DNA of 64,000 bases from Galbula dea (taxonomy: Eukaryota > Chordata > Aves > Piciformes > Galbulidae): positions 9,446 to 73,445 of the forward strand of contig VWZX01002303.1 in NCBI GenBank assembly GCA_013399015.1. Direction: 5' to 3'. Under the pieces are notes generated by a model. It was not told the DNA's origin and ran no database searches. It was given only the letters and a program-made list of their open reading frames with translations. The position numbers were made by a program, and so were the translations under genes. Below are positions 36,894 to 48,775 of this stretch, one piece after another (within the stretch, counting starts at the first letter, position 1; every line of letters begins with the position of its first letter).

Positions 36894-36960
36894 CTTGGTG
36901 TTGTCAGCAAACTTGCTGAAGGAGCTCTCGATGTCACTCCAGGCCTCTGTCCCTCCTGAA
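36894..36960 (-). mobile_element. Host CR1 LINE, right piece of the nested pair
   Basis: The minus strand reads SSFSKFADNTKL and joins directly to CGPVDMLEG of the piece ending at 36217. The RT signature is FADN instead of FADD. Its 5' border is near 36960, with no clear duplication. Confidence 0.88.
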
Positions 36961-37110
36961 AGTTGATATTTTCAAAACCATATTTAAAATATTCCTGGAA
37001 AAAATTTGCAATTAAAAAACTCTTTTACAAGTAGCAGAGCCTTTTATGAGGAGAATGAACTGCTGTGCCTTAAAGGCGAGGTGCTTTAATAAATTTCTTC
37101 AAATGGTTGT

Positions 37111-37620
37111 GATCCTACTAGGTATCCTGTTCCTACCACACAAGATCCTGAATTCTACCATGTCATGGTCACTGCAGCCAAGGCTGCCCTCAACCTCTAC
37201 CTTTTCAACCAGACCCTCCTTGTTAGTGAGTATCAGGTCCAGCACCACTCCCCTCCTATTGGGTTCCTCTACCATTTGCATCAAGAAGTTATCATCAATG
37301 CACTGGAGGAACCTCCTGGACTGGGAATGGCTGGCTGAGTAGGCTTTCCAGTAAATATCTGGGTAGTTAAAATCCCCCCTAAGAACTAGGGCCTGTGATT
37401 GTGAGGCCACTGTCAGCTGCCTGGAGAAAGCCTCATCAACTTCCTCATCCTGATCAGGTGGCCTGTAATAAACACCCACAACAGTGTCACCCATGCCAGC
37501 CTGCCCCTTAATTGACACCCATAAACTCTCAACTCTCCCCTCATTCACCCCTGGACAGAACTCAATACATTCCAGTTGCTCTCTCACATAGAGAGCAACT
37601 CGGACATAGGCATCACAGCA
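37111..37620 (-). mobile_element. CR1 LINE endonuclease fragment
   Basis: The minus strand is open for the whole length and encodes the C-terminal part of the CR1 AP-endonuclease-like domain: AYVRVALYVREQLECIEF, VVGVYYRPPDQDEEVDEAF, GDFNYPDIYWK, VLDLILTNKEG and GCSDHDMVEFRIL. The SDHxMVEF motif holds the catalytic His of this nuclease family. The fragment has neither the 5' nor 3' end of CR1. It may belong to the same insertion as the host CR1 at 35351-36960, with the RT core deleted, since both are on the same strand in the right order. Confidence 0.93.
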
Positions 37621-37672
37621 TATTCTCTGTTGGCTATTTTTTTCATCAAATGCTTTTGTTTCTTTCACCCAG

Positions 37673-37760
37673 GATGCTGAGAAATTGGCTGGTGAAGAGA
37701 ATGCCTGGAAAGAAGTCAAAGATGCTGTAAATGAAGTGAGATATCCAAAATCAAAAGAAG
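37673..37760 (+). CDS. SMYD3: SMYD3 exon, start of C-terminal helical domain (about residues 272-301)
   Basis: This 88-nt exon follows TTTCTTTCACCCAG and ends at AAAGAAG before GTATCC. It reads DAEKLAGEENAWKEVKDA then VNEVRYPKSKE, with one base left for a Glu codon finished in the next exon. This is the first helix of the TPR-like C-terminal domain that follows the post-SET region and helps form the substrate cleft. It is the most diverged of the five exons relative to human, but the length is equal and Trp283 and the spacing to Trp302 are kept. The acceptor is about 50 bp from a CR1 fragment. Confidence 0.93.
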
Positions 37761-40332
37761 GTATCCTTTAAGTAACAGGCTACAGTCTGCCATTCAGTTG
37801 TAAAAACAATCCAGAGAGCTCCTTAGTATACAATTAATCATTTGAGATTTATTTCCTAAAGGTTGTTTTAAAATGTATTTGAATTAATTTGATGTTTAAA
37901 CAGTGTAATATTCATAAGTGTTGTTGTTATTATTATTATCATGATTTCTCATTACTTGGACTGGAGCTGCTTCAGGGCAGGGATACCTAGGATGTGAAGT
38001 GATATTTTGCCTCATATTTAGACTTCTGCCCTCAGAGCCCACAGCTTCATATAAATCCACTTCTAAATGAAATAAAGTTGAATCTGAAATGTTGTTAAAT
38101 TCTTTGTCCCATTACCCCCCTTGTAAACATTTCCAGGTTCTCATTCTTTGGACAGCAATGACAACAGCAAGGACATAATCACAGTCATGTTCACCACAAA
38201 CGTTATAGAATAATTAAATAATTATAGTGAGTTAGAATAATAATATATAGTAATAATAATTGATAATTAAGCAAATTGAATGAGATGATCTTCCATTAAT
38301 AAACAAAACTGGAACCTAATGGCCATCATGTAGATATTAAACCCAATTAAAAAAAATAGTGAACAGCAGCAACCACAGAAAGATGGGCAGGAGAGAGGTG
38401 GAGCTTTTTGCTAGAAGACTATGAGTGTATTGATCTCTCTTTCATCTTAGTCAATGCAGTGGAATTTCACTGACTGTGGATGTAGCCTGTTGTAGCAAGA
38501 TAGTTTCTGGTCTGTCTTTAGTTCCTCTGTAGTCAGTGGATTGAGTCAGACAATACTGAAATAGATTCAGCTATACCTCAAGGCTCACATTTTAACCTGA
38601 AAGATAAATGCAACATGCAGTTGCAGTCATTTTTGTACCAAAAGCAAGGAGCTAGAACACTAGTCCTGTTTGATGTTCTTGCATTTAATTGCAGGAGAAA
38701 TTGCACCTACTGTATTTTGCCAGCATCTTTAATTAAGATTACTGATTTAGTTGATATTTAAAAATTAATCAAACACATTACAGTAAAACATATCAGGATT
38801 GGTTCCAAAACTATCTCATTGTTGTCTACTCAGCTTCTGCTCTCAGACATGGACTGTTTAAAATGTATCATCTTTCCTTCAACTGCACCACAATACCAGT
38901 GCAGTACCTGAAAAGGGGGCTTGACACCTGTTCACTTGCAAGTGAGTTGTTTCAGACCCAAATTCCAGTTTAATCATACAAACTGATGCTAAAGCCTAGT
39001 GCAAGAGCATTATTGTGCAGAAAAGCATTCCTCTGCATCTCAGGCTGCACAGCAGTAGCAGAACTGCTTGAGGGCTGCTCTTCTGGCCTTGGGCAGGTAC
39101 AGGACAGCCAGCTTCTCTTTTGTCCTGTTGCAGCTGATAGTGGGTTTTCTAATTTGCAGTTTAGGTGCCTAACAATTTGACCCTGAGACATTTTGCCATA
39201 TACCACATCTGCTATTAGATGCTAGGGAGCCAATAAAGCAGTATAATAAGCAAAAGCTGACAGACTAGTACTATGCATCAGCTACAATGGTAATCTTTCA
39301 GGAATGTCAGTGCTTTGTACTTTCTACAAAAAACTGTATCAAGTGGGGAAAAAAAATATCCCTCATTCTTCTGGTTGTCTGTCCTTAGTCAGTTGTAAAG
39401 AATACATGGATGTTTGCCAGAGATATAAAGGTTAAGGTGTCATTTTATAATAACACATTCCTTCCCTTGTATGGTTCTTTTTATCCAAGGGCAGAACATC
39501 AATTTATAAATAATTAGTTTAGCCTTGTAACAACCATGCTATAAATCCTGGCCCAGCCACAGAGTGGTCACATTCTTAAATTTAAGTATGTAAATATTCC
39601 TATGTTCAGGGAGGTTAAATTACTTCATCACAGGGATATCACTGTACACTTAAATCCATTGCTTGGATGGTTAGTAATGTCTTGAAGATAACTGGTGAGC
39701 TTCCTTGAGGTCTTGTATGGAAAGGATGATGATACAAACAATTTTATTGTGTCTCTTGCTATAAGGCTATTTTTTTTCTTTCATTTGTTCTTACTGGTGT
39801 GTATGGTATCATTTTGAAGTTTAGTCTGGACTCCAATAAAGTCCCAGGTGACAGTGCTCATTTAAAATCTGGGATTACTGGTATTCAGCTTAGTTGTGGT
39901 CAGAGAGAGAAAAATCTGGTCCTCAGAGAAGTTAAACCCATGTAGAATGTAATAAAAAGAAGTGATTTGTGGTAAGAAATATCCAACTGAAGTGAATGCA
40001 AGCCCCAGCTTACTTTTCCTCTTTTCCAACCACACACAAAAAAAATCTTCTTGTAGCACTGGAGGTAAAAATCTTTACTGCCAAGATCCTTAATCCTGAA
40101 CTACAGTCAGGCATCAGAACTCTGATTCTTTTATTTTCCTCATGCATGAAACATGCAGCTGTATATGTAAAAAACCCAATGCTCTGGGTTTATGATTGTT
40201 TCAGGGAGAAAGAAAATTAATTAGTTGCAAGAAAAGGTTCTAATTTCTTGAGCTCTTACTCCTTGCTAACAACATTTAGAACTTGTGCTTCTGTTTAATT
40301 AAAAATATTTCTTTAACTAAGGCTAATTACAG
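37761..40332 (+). other. SMYD3: SMYD3 intron, 2.6 kb
   Basis: GTATCC donor and AATTACAG acceptor. AT-rich unique-looking sequence, with an especially A/T-rich stretch around 38205-38280. No CR1 or other repeat family recognised. Confidence 0.85.
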
Positions 40333-40507
40333 AGTGGCAGCAGATTCTGACAAGATGCCAGAATCTCTTGAGCAGCAATATGGAACATCTTCCAGACACA
40401 AATATCTATCAGCTGAAAATGCTTGACTGTGCCATGGATGCCTGTATTAACCTTGGATGCTGGGAAGAAGCTTTGTATTATGGCAGCAGGACTTTGGGAC
40501 CATACAG
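40333..40507 (+). CDS. SMYD3: SMYD3 exon, C-terminal TPR-like helices (about residues 301-359)
   Basis: This 175-nt exon completes the split Glu codon and reads WQQILTRCQNLLSSNMEH, then LPDTNIYQLKMLDCAMDAC, then INLGCWEEALYYGSRTLGPY, ending in AG (first part of an Arg/Ser codon) before GTAAAA. The block NIYQLK-LDCAMDACINLG is almost identical to human SMYD3 and separates it clearly from SMYD1 and SMYD2. This domain packs over the SET region and contributes to substrate entry and autoregulation. The acceptor used (ACAG before AGTGG) is the one that keeps the frame with the previous exon. Confidence 0.96.
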
Positions 40508-41847
40508 GTAAAAGGTGTAATTCACTGGTTCAACTGGTCCCAAAATTGGGGGCAGAGGGAGCTATCTCATTAAAAGCAAATATTTGGGTTTGTTTAGATG
40601 CTTCTTACTGTTTATATTTCTTGCTGTGCATCCTGCCTTACTTTCAAGGTAAATAGTTGAGGCAGAATGGCACATTCTGCTTCCACAGTCAGTCTGAGAG
40701 CAACTAAAATGATATTAGGACCTATAATAATAACTGATTATTAGCATCTTGCTGCTTCATGTGTTCAGATGTTCCTGATCAGAAACTTTCTGTTTTATGC
40801 TGAGTGAGGTCAAACTCAAGGACAGGTAGCTGGCTGAAATAATGGATATTCTCTGGATATTCTATACATAGAGCTCACAGAAAGAATATAAAAAGTCTTG
40901 CAATATGCAGTTTCATTTGGAAATGAAAAAAAATCCTGGTCCTTGTTCTGAGAAGGTGCTGAGGTGGTGAAGCACTTGCTAGTCTTCTCTCCTGATCCTA
41001 TGCTATGTGCTGAAAGAATTTCTGAGTCTGATGGCCTTTTTGTTCAGTGAGGAAGGATGCTCTAGGACATCCTACTTCATGTGGTAGGTCTTGACATTGA
41101 TTGGAACCTGAAGCTGTGATCCACCTTGGGTCATCTGGTGGAGAAAAGTCAGGTGGTGTCTGCTTTGACCTGTCTTCTGAGAGCTCTAAAACTCAAATCT
41201 TTCAGCTTGGGATATTTGTGTTGTTCATAACTAAACCTATGCTGAATGTCCAGATATAATGTCATTTATTCATGAATATTCATTCCTGATAAGGTGTTTT
41301 TTAGAGCATCCATTTTTTTCTTCACTTCTTGTTCTACACCATGTGATGTTCCAGTACAGGGTGATGTTGAGAAGAGTAAGAGTCATGCTAGTGCTGAACA
41401 ATATGTCCTCCTGTGAATATGAACACCTCAGATTTTATGTCTTCCCTAATCAAACCAGGATATCATCAAAATTCAGCATTTTGCCTGAGGAAATTTCATC
41501 TGGCAGCCTGTTTTTGAATAAAACTCTGGGATTTACTTGAGAAACAGCACAGCTTTTCAGAGCTTTCACTATAAAGTAATGAGTGAAAAATCTGTGTAGC
41601 CTGTGGTACACTGGAGCTGTAGAGAAGCTCCTTGTTCAGAAGGGACTGTTATTTCTCATGGAGGAGGGCACAAGTGCCTACAAATTCTCACATTTCTTCA
41701 AGGTGAAATTCATGTCATTCATGTCCCACTTCACCTTTCAAACAGGGCTTATGTAGTACTGCAGCAGTACATGCTTCTTGCCAACCTTTTACCATGTGGC
41801 ATGCTCTAGATGAACAGTTTGCCTTAGTAGTGTAAATATTCCTTTAT

Positions 41848-41938
41848 TAAATAAACTAAAGAAAAAAAAAAGCACAAACCAAACCTAACAAAACAAACAA
41901 ACAAAAGCAAAACCAAACCAAACCAACCCAAAACCCCC
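41848..41938. repeat. A-rich / CAAA simple repeat preceded by AATAAA
   Basis: AATAAACTAAAG precedes a run of ten or more A, then degenerate CAAA/CCAAA units to about 41938. It could be an old A-rich tail or simple low-complexity drift. No retrocopied gene body was recognised upstream. Confidence 0.75.
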
Positions 41939-44707
41939 AACCTGACTTGTTTGGGGTTTTTTGTTTAGATTTTATTTTATAACTTAACTCAATCCTCACC
42001 ACTGAAAAGTGAGGATTTTTCTACAGACATTTCTGAGAGCAGAGATTACAGTTGAGGCCAAGTGCAGATACTTTAATAAAGCTTTCTCTGCTTTGCTTGC
42101 TGAAGTTTATTGTAGTTTTCAAGCTGTTTATTGCAGGAGTTTGGAGAGAAAGGAAAGGGAAAGGCTATGCATTCAGTTAGCATCTCTTAAAGAATGCTAT
42201 TTATATGAAACTTTGGGCCTTTTTTGCACCTTGAAGAGCTTGTCCTTGTTCTCTCCTCATCCAAAATCATTATTTAAAATAGATTTTCAGTTGTTGTTTT
42301 TTCTTTATACTTCCAAGTCATTAGTACAAGCTTTGACACACCTGAAACAAAATCCTCAGTTTCTCATTACAACAAATTGTACCCTGAGCAGCAGGAGAGC
42401 AAATCCTAGGAAATCTTTTGGGATGCATTGAATTTCTCATGTTGAATCAATCTATTGCTTGGCTGCTCCTGCAGTTCCATTATAGGTATCTGTTTTTCTT
42501 TCCTCACCTCTGGAAAAAGTATTCATACATCTCTCCACAGGGAATCACCTGAGAATTCAAGCAGTCCATATAAATAGGAAATCATTGTTACAACTTTAAA
42601 GGCTCTGGAGATTTGGTCCAAACCAATTTTAATTTCAGCTAATGTGGTTATTGTGCATTTTCCATTTCTTTAGCAGCAGGATTAAATTTCAGTGCTGCAT
42701 GACACACTGTATCATAATGTATGTTTTCATTATGATGGTTGCTGACTTTTTCAGAGTCATCCACTTCATGTAACTGGCAGAATCAGATGGTTAAACTACA
42801 TAAAACTGCTCTGTCATACTGCATACCATCCTCCATGTTTTAGGAAATGATGATGACTGATGAGGAACATTCTATAGAACCTCTCAAATATTTTTAGGAC
42901 TTCCAAAAGAAGGGGAGTGATGGTGGCTGTCAAGATGAAAAGCTATCTTTTGTGCTGGACAGTAGCTGTCCCTTATTTGTTAAAACATGTCCTTTCACTG
43001 AATAGCCTAAGCCTAATATATCTCTGCAGCCTTTTTTTGGTAAATGTCACAGTAGTTGTTTGTCCATCCAAGAGCCTTAGCAAAAGTTAAGACATTTGCC
43101 TGGGTGGGAGCTGCCCCACATCATAGTCAGCACTTAGCAGCTTGCAGAAATAAACTTCCTTGCAAAAATCCTCATAAGCCTTAACTACAGAATAACAGAA
43201 TATCAGTAAGAGGTGTTGCAGGGGTTTGTCATGTCTCAGTTAGCACATGAACACTGGGCTGGCTGCTGCTCATGAAGGATGAAATTCAGAGACTCTGAGT
43301 AACTCAGAGTAACTGAGTTACTCCCTTAGGTTACCTCTGAGGAAGGACCCCAGCATTTGGCCCTTAAATTACACACAGAAGGCACATATATTCTGGAGAT
43401 TGGGTTTGTGTTTGTTGTTTGGGGTTTTTTTTTTCCTTTGTCTTAAGTATTCAGTGCTTACACTGCAGGCAATGAGTAGAAATACACATCAGTTATAAAA
43501 CTGCTACATGTCCTCAGCTGTTGCAACAAGAGTAATAGGAAGAAAAACAGTAGCCAAGTGACACCATGGGCCTATTGGATTTAGGAAGCAGAAGGAACTG
43601 GGTAAAGCTCTGTCTCCTCTCTAGCTCCTGTGGCATCAGGTCTGGTGAGATTCTGATCTAGAGAATACAAACGTGTTTGTCTGTTTCTCTTCTACACTGT
43701 CCTGCTGAATTTAAAGCTAATGTGTAAATCCCACTGCTTTATGGGGTGCTTTAATTAACAACCCTTCATCTCCAGTGCTGCAGCATTGGAAGTTACTGGA
43801 GGGATCCAGCATTAATGAGGAAAAATTCCCTCTTTTCATCCCATACAGAAGTGCTGTTCTGTTTCTTCCCCCAGCAGCCTTGCACATTCTTCCCCCTCCA
43901 CCCTCCCTCTGCTGAGTCAGCACCAATGCAGGGCTTGTGCTGACATGACTGTTCTGCTTCTGGAGTGAGAGGGAGCTAGGCAGGTGCAAACATCCCATAT
44001 TTGTGTTAGATGTGCATCATTTGCCTGCTCTTCTCATTCCTCTTGTTCTCTGTCCCTTCCAGTGACATTTTGCAGTATCACATTGCTTTACCTTTCCTCA
44101 GTGACTGAGGTCTTTTAGGGAACAGGGGAACACAATCCCAGCCAACAAAACTGCAGATTGTTTTGCAAAGGGATATGTTTTAAGAACAGTGTTGGGGATG
44201 TGCTTCTGGAGGAGTATTTTCTGAGAACATGGTTCAATTTTCATTGTATGAACAAAATGACATCCAGGAATTTTTGATTTAGGACTCTCATTCAAGAGAT
44301 ATGAGGGACTGTAGTTTCTAAGTGTGTGAACTTCAATCAAAATGCAAATAAAAAATTGATGGCTACTCTAGTATGAGTCATGATCTTGTCAAAAAGCCAA
44401 AAATAGCTGTAGAACCCAATATTCTTGGAGGAGACCCTATTGTCTCTTCTTTAAAAAGGCTTCTCTGATACAGGCTCCCCCTCTTTTCAAATGTGTTTGA
44501 CAAAAAAATCCCACCCTTACAGATATGTGTTTTGTAATACACACATGACATATACAATGACTAGAATCAAATTAACATTTTTCATCTTTACCTATGATCA
44601 AATATATATAGTTCTTTACTGAATTCAACAGACTTCTGAGTACTGGCAAGTTCTGAGGCACTGGAATTAAATTTACATTTACATTGGAAGTTAAAAGTAC
44701 CTAGAAA

Positions 44708-44760
44708 ACTGGAAAAAAAATCAAAATCAAAACCAAAAAAAACCCCACAAACCCCCAAAC
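44708..44760. repeat. A-rich / CAAAA low-complexity tract
   Basis: Runs of A with interspersed CC and CAAAA units (such as CAAAATCAAAACCAAAAAAA). No other structure seen. Confidence 0.7.
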
Positions 44761-45465
44761 TATTAAAACCAAAGTGAACTACACTGATAAATAGGACCAC
44801 TGGGGGATGCTAGTGCTCAAGCATTCAAGTTGGATTCTGTGCCAACAGGCATGCTGGTTGTGGGAGGTTCCCTGGGCACTTGGGGGTGGCTGGCAGATTT
44901 CTAAACCTAGAAGTAATTTGATGACCAAAGTTCAGTGTCTTAATCATAAAACACCAGTAGTAAAGGTAAAACTTCCTCTGGGATCCCCTGGGAGGGAGAC
45001 AGGTATGTGAAAGTGGAGAAAGCAATTCAAAGAACAGGAAGAATAAAATCTACATTGCTCACTTGTCTGGGGTTCTAGACAATGGCCATAGGCATTTATC
45101 TCTAACATTATTTGCTAAATGTGTGGAAAGAAGAGAAAAAAAATCCTAGAAGAGAACTGTAAGGGACTAAAAAACTACAGTTCATGGGAAAATAAGCTGG
45201 GCTATTCTTTTTTTTCCATTGTCTAAATAAAAAGGTATGAATTAAGATGTAAGAAATTATTTTTTGGTTCATGAATGCTTCCATGGATTTGTCATCTAGA
45301 GGTGGTGAATTGTAGTTCCAAGGAAACATCAGAGGTTTATGAAAGGAAGAAAGAGGTACATTTGCTAAAAGAGTAGATTGTGTCTGTGCAAATATTCAAG
45401 ATTGGGGGCATCACAGCTCACTAGAACCTCAGAGGGATGTTGCTATAAACCAAGTGAAGAGCAGT

Positions 45466-45563
45466 AAGCAGCATTGGTGCTGTGGCAGGGGGGTTGGACT
45501 AGATGATCTTTTGAGGTCCCTTCCAACTCCTAATATTCTGTGATTCTGTGAAGCAGCATTGGT
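45466..45563 (+). mobile_element. 72-bp CR1 tail with perfect 13-bp target-site duplication
   Basis: AAGCAGCATTGGT occurs at 45466-45478 and again at 45551-45563. Exactly between them, 45479-45550, is the end of a CR1 of the 'GATGATCTTTTGAGGTCCCT' type, from GCTGTGGCAGGGGGGTTGGA to GATTCTGTG. The arrangement is that of a target-primed insertion with extreme 5' truncation. The duplication is unusually long and clean for CR1. Confidence 0.93.
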
Positions 45564-47234
45564 ACACCTTCAATGTTAGGAAATCAACAGAGGGAGAAGA
45601 GCTTGATAGTGACAAACTGCTAAAGCAGGTGGAAACAGTACACAACATCAAGATCACCTCTCCACTTTCCTGCTAGGTTATTGATAACAGATCACTCTTC
45701 ACTGTTTGTGTTTAAAAAGTTATATGAAATTAGCTGATTCTGTTACCATAAATCAGTGAAGGCCAGACCATGTCTACAAAGCAGCACAGAAATCCTCATG
45801 AGAGACTGTTGATGTTATATTTGTAGTCTTACAAAACCATTCTTCTCTGGAAGGTGTGTCTCCTAGTGTAAGCCAGGCCTTCTCATGCACTGTACTCTGT
45901 ATTGTCATGTTACACAGCTTCTCAAAAATACAGGAACATTTGTATCATTTGTATGACAATTCTTTGTTCTTACTTTATCCCCAATTCCTCTCACATGTCC
46001 TTTATGTGAGATAACAGAAGCCTCACAGGAAAATATTTTCTTGCATATTTGCTATTTTAATCAGGAACCTAAAGATGGTTTATGTCTGGAGGAGAAGTTT
46101 GTAGATCTCTTGTGCAGATCTGAAGGGAGAAAAATATACCTCACAAAAGCATGAGAACTGTAAACTCTAATTGGTTCCTTTTTGTTGGCCCTCTGGGTAG
46201 GAAAACCCAGGATAAATTAGAGAATGTATTGCCTCTGGTTACTTATAGATAGTTCTTCCACAGGACAGATGTTCCTAGCAATATCTGCACAATTTCTGGC
46301 TTCAGTGTACCTATTTTATAGATAAACAGGGAGCATGCTTGTTCCTGGCCTGATATTTTTAGGACACCCTTAAAGCACTTCAGCAGCACACCTTTCACTT
46401 ATGCCAAGAGCTATCTGAATCTGAAGTTTACAGATAGTGGTATCCTAAATAACCAGGTTTTCCAGAGTTTCATTTTTCTCTGACACAAATACAAGTGTTG
46501 GTTTCTCCTTCTTTCACATAGCATTTCCAAGGTGTTTTAAGACACTTCTTGAAAGAGCTGTGTTTGCTGTCAGTGATGACTTCATCTGTAGAAATATATA
46601 TATATTTTTTTTGCACTGCAGGATATCTTTCAGATGAAGATGTTAGATCATTCAGGATGATCTTTGTCTAGAATAAGGATTTTCTTCATAGTCTACCTGC
46701 CTACCAGAACTGAAAGATTCAGTTTGGTTTTGTTGGGTTTGGGTTATTTTGTTTGCTTTTTCTTAGGCAGTAATTTCTCTTTGCCTTATAATCAGGAGAT
46801 CCTTTTTGTACCTGCATACCTGAGCTGTTTTCATTAATCTGCTTGCTATTACACAGCAATTAAAGGACATGTAAATAAGATAGAAGTGAGTATTAAACAT
46901 GTACTAAGCAAGTATGTATACTCTCATCTACTTACCTACAAATCCATGAGCAGGTATTGCAAAGACAAGTTTGCTGTGAGAAAAATGCAGCATAGTTATT
47001 CAGCTGGAATGATTTTAAGAGCAATTTTTGGGAAGTCACAGTGTCTGTGTAAATTTTGCTAAGAAGAAAAGGGAGGAGTTGGTAGCATGCAGATTCTAAA
47101 CAAAGGTTTGGTTAGAAAATAGGCTAAAGTGGGATTGGGAAGTGATATCAAGGGAACAATTAAGAGTTAAAAATATATAGCATATGTTTTGGGTTGCTTT
47201 GACAATAACTGAGCATTGCTTTGAAAAAGCCATT

Positions 47235-48060
47235 TTAGAGGCAGGAGTCATGGTGAAAAGGGAGACAAAGAGGAGGAGAATAAGTCAAAAAGAAAGATAA
47301 ACTTACAGCACTATCTCTGATGAAAGAGACAGAAAAAGAGAGGGCGTGCAGAAAATAGCAGCAGCAAAGTTGTAAGGGACAATGCATCCTCTGGGGGGAA
47401 ATTAGGAAAAGTCTGATTTTAGTCAGAAAATATCTATTTCTTTTGAATAAATTCTCAATATGAGTTGAGGCAGAGAATGGAGACATGGCAGTCCTTCTAA
47501 GGAGGAAATAAATTAAGAGTTCCTAGTGTTGGAGACGTGAACAGCTCACAAAAGGGAAAAATGTGCTATTTAAGCAAGAAAACAGTCTAAGCAACTTTAG
47601 AGAAGAAGGCTGAAAAAGATGAGGAAGGAATGATTTTTTTTTTCTATTGAAAAAGTGGAGAAGTTTCTGAAAATGGAAAAGAGTTGTGAGGGAGGAAAGA
47701 GGAAAGGAGTAGCAGATAAGGAGAGGAAAGAAATTGAAGAACATAGAGTCTGTTTAAAGGGTGTATCAATGAGTTTGGTCAGGGAGAGTGAATGATGGAA
47801 AGATGGTGCTTTGAAGAGGGTCATGCAGAACCAGAAGATGGAAGGAAGCATTGTGAAACAAGAACCATACCAATGGATGACCAAATTCCTAGTAAGATGA
47901 TCCATCCAGCAGGGAGATCAGAGAATGAAGATCAGAGAGGTTCTGCAGCAAAATAGGTGATGCTGAGTAGAGCTGAAACTTCCCAAACTGATGGTCACAG
48001 GAAAGGAAGAGAAAAAACTGAAGGCACAGGTGAGAGGAAAAGGCAAATTACTGCAGTAAT
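47235..48060 (+). other. Purine-rich (G+A) intronic tract
   Basis: The + strand is strongly GA-rich (for example GAGGGAGGAAAGAGGAAAGG) for about 800 bp. The minus strand shows Ser/Phe/Leu-rich apparent frames that I regard as by-products. No homology recognised. Confidence 0.6.
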
Positions 48061-48465
48061 GAAAATCCTAGAGACCATACAGTCACTGGTGTGAAGGTAG
48101 ACTACAAACTCACCAGCTGTTGAGTAAAAGGGCTAAAATGTAATGGGAGATCTCATTAGGGATGCATTACTCAAATGTCCCTGAAAAACAGAAATATTTT
48201 TGAGGTCTTGGCTTTACTAAGGTTGTGCATAATGCTACCTTTCTTAATAGGTTGATGAATACTCCTGTCCACCATATGAAATCTCTGTGATCTATATTTC
48301 TCTTGAGCTGGCCAAAGTCTGTTAGGCAGTTTTCCTTAACCCCATAAAACCAGGACATCCAGACCTTTGATACAGGGGGCATCTGAAGATATCAGAACTA
48401 GTGCTAAATTATCTAGTCCTGGTGTAGGAAACAACACAGCCATGTTAGGATAGCACCCTGCCTCA

Positions 48466-48771
48466 TGTGTGGAGGATGGGGTCAGGCTCTTCTCAGTGAA
48501 GCCCAGTGACAGGACAAGAGGCAATGGCTGTAAGCTGAAGCATAGGAGATTCTGTGTGAACACACGTAGGAATGTTTTCCCAGTGGAGGTGCCAGAGCAG
48601 TGGCTCAGACTGCTCAGAGAGGTTGTGGAGTCTCCTTCTCTGGAGAGATTCAAAACCCATCTGGACACACTTCTGTGTGACCTGGTCTAGGGAATCCTGC
48701 TGTGGCAGGGGAGTTGGACTAGATGATCTTTCGAGGTCCCTTCCAACTCCTAACATTCTGTGATTCTGTGA
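48466..48771 (+). mobile_element. CR1 3' fragment
   Basis: It encodes EDGVRLFSVKPSDRTRGNGC and ends TAACATTCTGTGATTCTGTG A. Tail type 'GACCTGGTCTAGGGAATCCT'. Another CR1 on the same strand starts within about 5 bp. Confidence 0.92.
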
Positions 48772-48775
48772 ATGG

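Larger units (their letters stand above)
18078..37672 (+). other. SMYD3: SMYD3 intron, 19.6 kb, CR1-rich
   Basis: GTAGGT donor and TCACCCAG acceptor. It contains CR1 copies at 18145, 19953, 20333, 23596, 26161, a nested pair at 26333-27347, 27890, 30317, a nested pair at 35351-36960 and an endonuclease fragment at 37111-37620. It also contains the solo LTR at 31193-31921. The long stretches 20981-23595, 23740-26160, 28524-30316, 30526-31192 and 31922-35350 look like unique intronic sequence. I recognise no exon or RNA gene in them. Confidence 0.85.

Noticed and set aside
37099..37719. A 206-codon minus-strand frame resembling a nuclease gene
   Set aside because: The motifs (GDFNYPDI, LDLILTN, SDHDMVEF) are those of the CR1 endonuclease. 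There is no start context or exon structure, and part of the frame is antisense of a SMYD3 exon.
6153..40507. Assignment of the exons to SMYD2 or SMYD1 instead of SMYD3
   Set aside because: The NIYQLK-LDCAMDACINLG block, the spacing of all motifs and equal segment lengths agree with SMYD3. SMYD2 differs strongly in the C-terminal part.
47523..47905. Overlapping minus-strand frames rich in Phe, Leu and Ser, like small membrane proteins
   Set aside because: They come from the GA-rich composition of the + strand. No conserved motif, start context or splice pattern was seen.
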